A DNA stretch of 5,177 nt, from NCBI GenBank assembly GCA_023390485.1, contig JAEWCT010000409.1, forward strand, positions 1 to 5,177, written 5' to 3'. The position numbers were made by a program, and so were the translations under genes. Shown piece by piece: positions 1 through 5,177 of the stretch. Position 1 is the stretch's first letter. Each line of letters opens with the position of its first letter. The notes under the pieces are model-generated. The model was not told the origin of the DNA and did no database searches. It saw nothing but the letters and a program-made list of their open reading frames with translations. Source of the DNA: Pseudomonadota bacterium. Its GTDB lineage: Bacteria > Pseudomonadota > Alphaproteobacteria > Rhizobiales > Hyphomicrobiaceae.

Positions 1-852
1 CGCCAGATCGTGCCGATGGTCGTGATGATGGCGGTAGACGCCCAAGGCGGAGGTAGCTTGCGGCCCGAAGATGCGGGCATAGGCGGCGTGCTGGGACACG
101 TCCTCGGGCTTGCCGGAGCAGCAGACGTGGCCGTTGACGCAAATCACGCGATCGCTGCGCGCCATGACGACATGGAGATCGTGCGACACCAGAAGAACAC
201 CGAGGTTGTGGTTGGCCCGCAGGCGGTCGATCAGATCGTAGAGGTCGGCCTCGCCGGTAAAATCGACGCCGCTCGCGGGCTCATCGAGGATGAGAAGGTT
301 TGGCTTACGGAGAAGCGCGCGGGCGATCAAGACCCGCTGGGTTTCGCCGCCGGACAATTTCGACAGCTGTTGGCCGATCGTCTTCGCGGCACCGGTTTCT
401 TCGAGTGCGGCCCTGATGTCTTTCAGAGTTGTATGCTCACCAAGGGTGAGGAAGGAGCCGACGGTCATCGGGATCGCCGAGTCGACTTCGAAGCGCTGCG
501 GGACGTAGCCGATGCGCGTCGATGCTGGCTTTACGACGCGACCGGCGTCCGGTTGCTCGATGCCGAGCAGAATGCGCACGAGCGTCGTCTTGCCAGCGCC
601 GTTCGGTCCGATCAGCGTGACGATCTCGCCGCGCCTCACATCGAGATTGATGTCTGTCAGCACCTCGCGGCTGCCGCGCGACATCGAAAGCCCGCGCGCA
701 GAAATCAGCGCATCAAGATCGGGCTCGCTCGCCGGTTCCCCGGCAAACGGCTGGTGGCCGTGGTTATGACCACAGCTGCACGGAACGGCCGCGGTGTTAC
801 ACGAACCATTGCCGTTCGGCGCCGGCATACCTGGTGCATCACGGGGTGACAA
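1..852 (-). CDS. znuC: Zinc ABC transporter ATP-binding protein ZnuC (3' end beyond window)
   Basis: This is the cytoplasmic ATPase that powers the ZnuABC high-affinity zinc importer, by family knowledge. My translation of the minus strand is open for 284 codons to the window edge. It shows a Walker A GPNGAGKTT (residues 82-90), Q-loop YVPQ (116-119), signature LSGGE (166-170), Walker B LLILDEP (186-192) and H-loop SHD (223-225). The visible end is His-rich (HHHDHRH, 275-281), as is common in ZnuC and not in other ABC ATPases. The N-terminus has an unusual Cys/His cluster, CSCGHNHGH (25-33), before the ATPase core begins near residue 50. The start chosen is TTG at 852, because GGAG lies 8 bases upstream. 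ATG at 828 is the alternative but has no convincing ribosome binding site. The gene follows zur by 45 bases and is probably cotranscribed with it. The permease gene znuB is expected beyond the left edge but is not seen. Confidence 0.94.
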   Translation of the reverse strand, partial: MSPRDAPGMPAPNGNGSCNTAAVPCSCGHNHGHQPFAGEPASEPDLDALISARGLSMSRGSREVLTDINLDVRRGEIVTLIGPNGAGKTTLVRILLGIEQPDAGRVVKPASTRIGYVPQRFEVDSAIPMTVGSFLTLGEHTTLKDIRAALEETGAAKTIGQQLSKLSGGETQRVLIARALLRKPNLLILDEPASGVDFTGEADLYDLIDRLRANHNLGVLLVSHDLHVVMARSDRVICVNGHVCCSGKPEDVSQHAAYARIFGPQATSALGVYRHHHDHRHDLA

Positions 853-860
853 ACGCGTTT

Positions 861-864
861 CTCC
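861..864 (-). promoter_or_regulatory. Ribosome binding site deciding the znuC start
   Basis: The minus strand reads GGAG, then eight bases, then TTG at 852-850. The only other in-frame start before the ATPase core with a plausible position is ATG at 828-826, whose upstream bases (CCAGGT directly abutting the codon) give poor spacing. The site therefore favours the TTG start and inclusion of eight extra residues. This is inference from spacing only. Confidence 0.5.
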
Positions 865-897
865 ATGCCCGAAGGCCTTGCGACGAGCCTCGGCCGC

Positions 898-1389
898 CTA
901 TGCCTTGCGCCGCGCCGCACAGTCCTGGCACGTTCCAGAGACTTCGACAAAGCGCACGCGAGGCTCAAACTTGGCGCCTTCGGCGGCGGTATCGATGGCG
1001 TGGAAGATATCGTCGCCATCGACTTCCTGCACAACACCGCATTTCTCGCAGCTCAAGAACATCGGACGGCGGCCGGTTCTTGGCTGGTGCAGGCGGCGGC
1101 AGGCGAAATAGGCGTTCTTGCTTTCGAGCCGATGGACAACGCCAGCCTCGAGCAGCGCATCCAAAGCTCTGTAGACCGAAATCGGCGCGAGCCTCGTGCC
1201 TTTTTTGGCGAGCCGATCGAGCACCTCATAAGCGCCGACGCTCGCAAGCGTGGAGGCGATCTCCTCGAACACCTTGCGGCGGAGGTCGGTGAACCTGATG
1301 TTCTTTTCCGCGAAGATGGCTGTCGCCTGCTCGACCGAGGTTTTGACCCGCTCGCGGGCGCGTTGGTCTTCGGCTGCTGTTGTTACCAT
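898..1389 (-). CDS. zur: Zinc uptake regulator Zur (Fur family)
   Basis: This is a 163-residue Fur-family repressor. In this family the zinc-loaded dimer binds operators of zinc-uptake genes and blocks transcription. Residues about 20-90 form the winged-helix DNA-binding domain, with the typical stretch RFTDLRRKVFE (32-42) and the recognition-helix region APISVYRALDALLEAGVVHR (68-87). The structural zinc site is visible as CEKC (114-117) and CQDC (154-157). Candidate sensory-site ligands are H86, C97, H101 and E122, by analogy with E. coli Zur (H77, C88, H96, E111). The start ATG is preceded by AGGGGA with a 5-base spacer. Zur rather than Fur, Mur or Irr is supported by the adjacent downstream znuC and this ligand pattern. 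The length is normal. Autoregulation is possible, because a Zur-box-like sequence lies upstream. Confidence 0.93.
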   Translation of the reverse strand: MVTTAAEDQRARERVKTSVEQATAIFAEKNIRFTDLRRKVFEEIASTLASVGAYEVLDRLAKKGTRLAPISVYRALDALLEAGVVHRLESKNAYFACRRLHQPRTGRRPMFLSCEKCGVVQEVDGDDIFHAIDTAAEGAKFEPRVRFVEVSGTCQDCAARRKA

Positions 1390-1454
1390 GACAGTCCCCT
1401 AGGCCCGGCCTGCCGCCCTTCAAACGCTCGGCGCTTTGAACTCTCAGGCGGCCG

Positions 1455-1470
1455 GACAATATAACATGTC
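1455..1470 (-). promoter_or_regulatory. Candidate Zur operator overlapping a -10-like element of zur
   Basis: The 16-base stretch has GACA/TGTC outer arms and contains TATAACAT, which matches one half of the TGTTATAACA-type Zur boxes known from alphaproteobacteria, from memory of the family. The other half is degenerate. Read on the minus strand it contains TTATATT, a plausible -10 about 70 bases before the zur ATG. Such an overlap would suit repression. No good -35 was found at normal spacing (a TTGAAC at 1489-1494 is about 25 bases away, which is too far). This is an AT-rich island in GC-rich surroundings. Confidence 0.4.
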
Positions 1471-1500
1471 GTGATTACCCGCCATTCGGTTCAAGGCGGC

Positions 1501-1524
1501 GCTGCGCTTTTTGTGCGGCGCAGC
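1501..1524. repeat. Short inverted repeat in the intergenic region
   Basis: GCTGCGC at 1501-1507 pairs perfectly with GCGCAGC at 1518-1524 around a 10-base loop that starts with a T run. It lies upstream of both divergent genes, so it is not an obvious terminator. It could be an operator or a 5' RNA hairpin, or chance in GC-rich DNA. Confidence 0.3.
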
Positions 1525-1586
1525 TATGCACTTGATCCCCTGCTGTTAACGATCCAACCTCCGAATTCTAAAGAGAAGTTCATGCG

Positions 1587-1679
1587 ATGAGCACATTTCG
1601 TCTTAATGTTGCCGCCAATTGGCCGGTTCGGCCGCGCAATCATCGAGCGACGCAGAACGCGATTCGCCAGGAACACTAG
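1587..1679 (+). CDS. Possible 30-codon leader ORF
   Basis: An ATG at 1587 opens a 30-residue frame beginning MSTFRLNVAANW and ending at TAG 1677-1679. An AGAAG motif at 1574-1578 sits eight bases upstream of the ATG, which is better than the ribosome binding site of the large gene that starts 18 bases after this stop. The short frame is in the same reading frame as the large gene. It could be a leader peptide coupling translation into the large gene, an ancestral N-terminal extension cut by a nonsense codon, or chance. The peptide has no recognisable family, signal peptide or membrane segment. Confidence 0.25.
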   Translation: MSTFRLNVAANWPVRPRNHRATQNAIRQEH

Positions 1680-1697
1680 GCTGGGACCGTTTTCAGC

Positions 1698-4600
1698 ATG
1701 GACGTGAAGTTTCTGATCGACAGGCTGGCGGAGAACGCCCGGCCGCTCGGCATCGCCGTTTTCCTGGCGTGCACCATCGCCCTCCTCCTCCGGACACGGG
1801 TTGCCCGGCGCATCCGAACCGCCATCGAAGAGACCGTTTTCTCGAACTGGCGGCTGGCGCTCCTCGGCGCCACGGGCATCGTTCTATCGGCTGCCGCCGG
1901 CTGGCGGACCTGGGAAGGAATGTACAATTTCACCGGGGAACCCCTGCTCTCCGGCATGGTGACGTTCGGCATTCAAGGCATCATGCTGATCGTCGCTTGG
2001 CTGATCGGCGAGAGCTTCGCGACCGGGATGAATTCACGCGCGCGGCCGGGGCAATCCTCCCTCGTCAGCTCCGCCGCCCAGCCGTGGATCGGCTCGTTCA
2101 TCGGTCTCCTGCTCTTTATCACGGGTTTTGTTCTCTTCCTGCAGTGGTCAGGCCCGAGCGACGGCAGACACGCTGGCGTCGAGGACATCAACTGGTCGGC
2201 CACCAGCGACAAGTTCCTGATGTTCGGGGCGGGCCTCCTGCTTTTCGCGCTTTTTGCACTCTATGCCGCGAGCGATCTGGTGCGGCCCTACGTGCAGGTG
2301 GTCCGCGTCGTCATTCGGAATTCGATGCTTTGGGTGATGTTCCTCGCCTGCATGGCGACGAGCGTCTTTTTCTCGTTCGACAGCTTCTTTACCGCGATCT
2401 TTCCGCCGTCTGAACGCGTGCGGGCGGCGGAGCTCCGCGCGCAGAACCAAGTCTCGGGCATCATTACCGATATCGAGCAGGCGATCGCGGCGCGCCGCGC
2501 GAGCCTTGCTGAAGAGCTGTTCACGTCGGGTGCGTGGAAGGGCTACGAACAGCAGCTCGAGAACATCACAAAGGCTGCCGCCCAATCACAGGGCGTGATC
2601 GAACGGTACGTCAACGATCAAATCGAAGAGCGTCGGCGCGCGGTCAAGGAACAGCAGGAGCGGATTTCCTCGGCGCAGGCGGGCCAGGCCGGACTGGCCA
2701 ATCGAAAGACATCGCTGACGGACGAGAAGTCGAACCTCGCAGCGCAGCGGCCGGAGCTTGCAGCCGATTATGCGGCGAAGAAAGCCGATTACGATGCGAA
2801 GCTTCGCGATGTCGATGCCAAGCGCGTCGAAGCGCTGGCCGAGGACAAGGGCGTCGAAGGCAGCGGCAAGGCCGGACGCGGGCCGCTGTACCGTCAGCGG
2901 ATGGACGAGCTTGGCCAGCTTCAGGCAACCGCACAGATCGCCCAGGAGCGCATGAAAGACGCGCAGAAGCGCCTCACGGGGGTCGAATCCCGGCTTTCGG
3001 CCGTCGACCGCGAGCTGGCGACGCTCGACGGCGATCTCGCCAAGTACAAGGGCGAAGCGGAAACGGCCGAGCAGCGCATCAAGCTCGCCGAGAGCAGCAG
3101 CGAGACCGACACTGGTCCCAAGATCGATCCGACGCGCATTCTGCCGCTCTTCGAGCAGACGAAATCGGAGTTCCGGGCCGACCCGACAGTCGAACATCTC
3201 GGCGCCGTCCAGCGGATGTGCGGAGACATCAGCAGCGCCATGCAGGCGACGCCGGAAACGAAGGCTCTCGTTTTGAGCATCGACTGCGATCCGAAAACGA
3301 CGGCCGACGCGGCGTCGACGCTGTTCGCGCTACAGGCTGGTACGAAAGTTTTCGAAAACACGTGTATGGGCGGCGACAAACTCAACGCCAACAAATCGAC
3401 GGACGATCTCTTTGCGTTCGCCCGGCGGTGTCTCGCTGACAGCGCGCTCCCGAGCGCCGACACGGACACACTCAGAACCCACATCAATCACATCGAGCTT
3501 GCACGCGATGACAAGGCACACCGCTTCGTCGTGACGCTCAACGCGTTCCAGGACGGGAACCGACTTGCGTATCTCGCGCTCGCAATCGCGATCGGCCTCG
3601 ACGGGCTGATTTTCATGTCCGGGCTTTTCGGCGCCAACGCTGTGCGTTCGCCGCTGTCGGATATCCCGAGTTTCAGGACGCGTTCGGGCTCGCAGCTAGA
3701 AGCGACGATCAACGCCGCGCTCGGCGCCCATCCTTACGAGACGGCTTGGTTGACGCTGACGTCCCTCAGGCCGATCACCAATCAGGACGGGTTTTCAGCG
3801 CTCGCCGATTTGAGCGCGATGGAGCGATCGCAAGCCGATCGCGTCCGCATGGTGCTGACGGCGGGTGCGGACATCGGCGCGGTCGAGACCGTCAGCCATA
3901 ATCCAGAGCGTTACCGCGTTCGCAGCGAGCTGCGCGAATACCTCTCGTCGGTTTGTGACAAGCAGTTCAAGACCGATGCGACCGCCAAGGACCGAGCGCG
4001 CCTCGATCAACTTGTTTCCGCAGCGCTTGCGCCGCATCCGCGCGAGCATTCGGAGATCGTTCTGAACACGCTCGAGCCGATCCGCGAAACCGAAGGCTTC
4101 ACGTCCATGGTGACGCTGACGGACATCAACAACGATTATGACTCGCGCGTCGTCCGCCGTGTGATGAACGCAGGTGCGGCGGTCAAGGCGGTGGCACCCG
4201 ACGTCAAGATCGACGACCGCTACTACATTCGTCCGGCGCTTTACGAAACGCTTCTCACCATCCGGGCGACGGCGCCCGAGAGTTCGGGATACGGCTACGA
4301 GCGCGCGCGGTTTGAAGGCGTGCAGTATCGCCCGGCGTTGGATGGCGGTGTGCTACGAGACGCGCAGCACGAGCTGCCTTTGGCCAAAGGAAACGCTCCG
4401 GAAATCGAACGTCGGCGAGAACAGCCAGCGTTGCCTCGGGTGCAGCCGCTGAGCCAACAGGAACGCCAGCAACTCATCGCCTATTATCGCGAAGAGTTGC
4501 TTGAAGCGATTCATCTCCGGTCCGATATCGTCGACAAGCGTTTGACCCTGCCGCAGTCGCGCGATGCGATTTTGGAGGCGTGGAAGGCGCTCAACGCACA

Positions 4601-5033
4601 CAGCAAAAAGAACGAGAACCTCGGCTACCTGCTGCGCGAATTCCAGAATGAGCAGGACCGCATCTTGAGCGAAGTGTACTCGCGCCTGCGGAGCGAGATC
4701 GATGGCGACGAGCGTAAGCAGTCGCTTCTCGAGGGTACAGACGGACGGGTCCGCGACGACCTCCCGCTCTACATGTTGTTCCCGGAAACGGGCCTCATCA
4801 CCTACCTGATCGAAGAACTCGAGGCCGCGGCGCAGCCGGACGAGGGCTTGGCGCACGGTGAGCAAGATCTCAAGGATCAGCTCAAGTATGTGCGCGAGGC
4901 GCTCGGCAAGCTCAATCTCGACAATCCGCGGTCGTGGGACGAGATCCGGCAGCGCCTCGCTATCCGCTCGGGCTCCGATTATCGCAATCTGATGAACAGG
5001 CTCAATCCTCCGGACGAAGACGACGAGGCTTGA
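1698..5033 (+). CDS. Large seven-helix membrane protein with coiled-coil loop and tandem C-terminal domains, family unknown
   Basis: I do not recognise a named family for this 1111-residue protein. Hydrophobic segments lie near residues 15-31, 51-69, 83-104, 130-150, 172-191 and 209-230, with a seventh at 622-646. Arginine clusters after helix 1 (RTRVARRIR, 32-40), after helix 3 and after helix 5 predict those loops to be cytoplasmic. That places residues 231-621 in the periplasm and the C-terminus (647-1111) in the cytoplasm. The periplasmic part has two long charged helices (about 305-382 and 397-466) joined by the Gly-rich turn GSGKAGRGP (388-396), then a domain with cysteines at 508, 530, 556 and 578. 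Residues 667-749 and 769-852 are two diverged copies of one domain. A Pro/charged linker, a helical region (about 918-1100) and an acidic tail (DEDDE) follow. The helical hairpin with a Gly-rich turn recalls DUF4407-type proteins, but only loosely, and this protein is much longer. There are no nuclease, kinase, GGDEF or ATPase motifs. The ATG at 1698 is used because TAG at 1677 lies in frame upstream and the next Met is at residue 75. Confidence 0.93.
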   Translation: MDVKFLIDRLAENARPLGIAVFLACTIALLLRTRVARRIRTAIEETVFSNWRLALLGATGIVLSAAAGWRTWEGMYNFTGEPLLSGMVTFGIQGIMLIVAWLIGESFATGMNSRARPGQSSLVSSAAQPWIGSFIGLLLFITGFVLFLQWSGPSDGRHAGVEDINWSATSDKFLMFGAGLLLFALFALYAASDLVRPYVQVVRVVIRNSMLWVMFLACMATSVFFSFDSFFTAIFPPSERVRAAELRAQNQVSGIITDIEQAIAARRASLAEELFTSGAWKGYEQQLENITKAAAQSQGVIERYVNDQIEERRRAVKEQQERISSAQAGQAGLANRKTSLTDEKSNLAAQRPELAADYAAKKADYDAKLRDVDAKRVEALAEDKGVEGSGKAGRGPLYRQRMDELGQLQATAQIAQERMKDAQKRLTGVESRLSAVDRELATLDGDLAKYKGEAETAEQRIKLAESSSETDTGPKIDPTRILPLFEQTKSEFRADPTVEHLGAVQRMCGDISSAMQATPETKALVLSIDCDPKTTADAASTLFALQAGTKVFENTCMGGDKLNANKSTDDLFAFARRCLADSALPSADTDTLRTHINHIELARDDKAHRFVVTLNAFQDGNRLAYLALAIAIGLDGLIFMSGLFGANAVRSPLSDIPSFRTRSGSQLEATINAALGAHPYETAWLTLTSLRPITNQDGFSALADLSAMERSQADRVRMVLTAGADIGAVETVSHNPERYRVRSELREYLSSVCDKQFKTDATAKDRARLDQLVSAALAPHPREHSEIVLNTLEPIRETEGFTSMVTLTDINNDYDSRVVRRVMNAGAAVKAVAPDVKIDDRYYIRPALYETLLTIRATAPESSGYGYERARFEGVQYRPALDGGVLRDAQHELPLAKGNAPEIERRREQPALPRVQPLSQQERQQLIAYYREELLEAIHLRSDIVDKRLTLPQSRDAILEAWKALNAHSKKNENLGYLLREFQNEQDRILSEVYSRLRSEIDGDERKQSLLEGTDGRVRDDLPLYMLFPETGLITYLIEELEAAAQPDEGLAHGEQDLKDQLKYVREALGKLNLDNPRSWDEIRQRLAIRSGSDYRNLMNRLNPPDEDDEA
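3696..4253 (+). repeat. Two tandem copies of an 83-84-residue domain inside the large membrane protein
   Basis: Copy 1 is residues 667-749 (bases 3696-3944) and copy 2 is residues 769-852 (4002-4253). They align over their whole length with one single-residue gap, and I count about 27 identical positions. Anchor matches are AALGAHP with AALAPHP, LRPI with LEPI, DGF with EGF, LTAGA with MNAGA, and ERYRVRSEL with DRYYIRPAL. The alternation of helix-like and strand-like stretches suggests a compact alpha/beta or winged-helix-like module, but I cannot name it. The DNA copies are well diverged, so this is an old duplication. Confidence 0.85.
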
Positions 5034-5036
5034 GCT

Positions 5037-5177
5037 TCAGAGCTTGAATTCGACGACCTTCTGACGCTGCGTTCCGAGGCCCTCGATCTTGAGTTCCATC
5101 ACGTCACCGGCCTTCAGGAATTCCTTCGGATTGCGCGCGGTGCCGACGCCGGGCGGCGTGCCGGTGGTGATGATGTC
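5037..5177 (-). CDS. Fumarylacetoacetate hydrolase (FAH) family protein, C-terminal 46 residues
   Basis: Only the 3' end is in the window. The minus strand reads [17 protein letters not shown], the conserved glycine-rich GTPxGVG segment of FAH-fold enzymes, followed by a fold-typical ending ([16 protein letters not shown], then QKVVEFKL and TGA). The family covers fumarylacetoacetase, fumarylpyruvate hydrolase, ureidoglycolate lyase and 2-hydroxyhepta-2,4-diene-1,7-dioate isomerase/decarboxylases, which act on 2-oxo acids with a divalent metal in the cytoplasm. The metal-binding residues lie in the missing part, so substrate cannot be assigned. The stop codon is three bases from the stop of the large membrane-protein gene on the other strand. 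Confidence 0.88.
   Translation of the reverse strand, partial: DIITTGTPPGVGTARNPKEFLKAGDVMELKIEGLGTQRQKVVEFKL

Larger units (their letters stand above)
1390..1697. other. Divergent intergenic region between zur and the large membrane-protein gene
   Basis: This 308-base stretch separates two divergently read genes and must hold both promoters. I see a Zur-box-like sequence with an overlapping -10-like element for the zur side, an inverted repeat near 1501-1524, and a short possible leader ORF at 1587-1679. No convincing -35/-10 pair could be picked for the plus-strand gene. The bases just before the plus-strand ATG at 1698 offer only GGGA at 1683-1686, 11 bases away, which is a weak ribosome binding site. 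No RNA gene is apparent. Confidence 0.7.

Noticed and set aside
10..849. A 279-codon open frame on the plus strand across the znuC region
   Set aside because: The minus strand carries all ABC-ATPase motifs in order over the same bases. The plus frame gives no recognisable domain and is an antisense shadow typical of GC-rich coding DNA.
865..1464. A 199-codon plus-strand frame opposite zur
   Set aside because: Zur on the minus strand has both CxxC motifs and the winged-helix domain, so this is its antisense shadow.
1619..2413. A 264-codon plus-strand frame overlapping the start of the large gene
   Set aside because: It starts at TTG and its product is rich in Arg, Pro and His with no domain. 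The overlapping frame encodes clear membrane helices, so this is the shadow.
2850..2885. GSGKAGRGP as a possible nucleotide-binding P-loop
   Set aside because: It lacks the GxxxxGK[ST] pattern, has no Walker B partner, and sits between two long helices in a predicted periplasmic region, so a turn is the better reading.
2586..3197. A 203-codon minus-strand frame opposite the coiled-coil region
   Set aside because: It is an antisense frame that arises from the regular Glu/Ala/Leu codon pattern of the helices. It has no ribosome binding site of note and no domain.
2534..3439. A 301-codon plus-strand frame inside the large gene
   Set aside because: It is an Arg/Gly-rich +1 shadow of the coiled-coil coding region. 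The true frame continues uninterrupted before and after it.
5028..5048. GAGCTT repeated near the convergent gene ends as a possible terminator stem
   Set aside because: The two copies are mainly direct repeats, pair poorly and are not followed by a T run.

Overview
The window looks like chromosomal DNA from a GC-rich alphaproteobacterium, most likely of the Hyphomicrobiales (Rhizobiales). That placement is an inference from base composition, the zur-znuC gene order and the style of the proteins. I cannot name a genus. No mobile element, CRISPR array, tRNA or rRNA is visible.

Left part (1-1389, minus strand): a zinc-homeostasis operon, read right to left. zur (Fur-family zinc-sensing repressor) comes first. 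After 45 bases comes znuC, the ATPase of the high-affinity zinc importer, which runs off the left edge. znuC appears to start at a TTG codon and carries a Cys/His-rich N-terminal extension as well as a His-rich tail. A candidate Zur operator overlapping a -10-like element lies about 65 bases upstream of zur.

Middle (1390-1697): a 308-base divergent intergenic region. It holds the candidate Zur operator, a 7-bp inverted repeat and a possible 30-codon leader ORF that is in frame with the next gene and separated from it by one TAG.

Right part (1698-5033, plus strand): one large gene for a 1111-residue membrane protein that I cannot assign to a named family. It reads as six N-terminal membrane helices, a roughly 390-residue region with an alpha-helical hairpin and four regularly spaced cysteines (predicted periplasmic), a seventh membrane helix, then a roughly 460-residue C-terminal part (predicted cytoplasmic) with two diverged tandem copies of an 83-84-residue domain. 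This is the best candidate here for undescribed biology.

Right edge (5037-5177, minus strand): the last 46 codons of a fumarylacetoacetate-hydrolase-family enzyme, converging on the large gene with only three bases between the stop codons.

The zinc genes form one functional unit. The large membrane protein stands alone on its strand, and nothing in the sequence ties it to zinc uptake except its position across a divergent promoter region.
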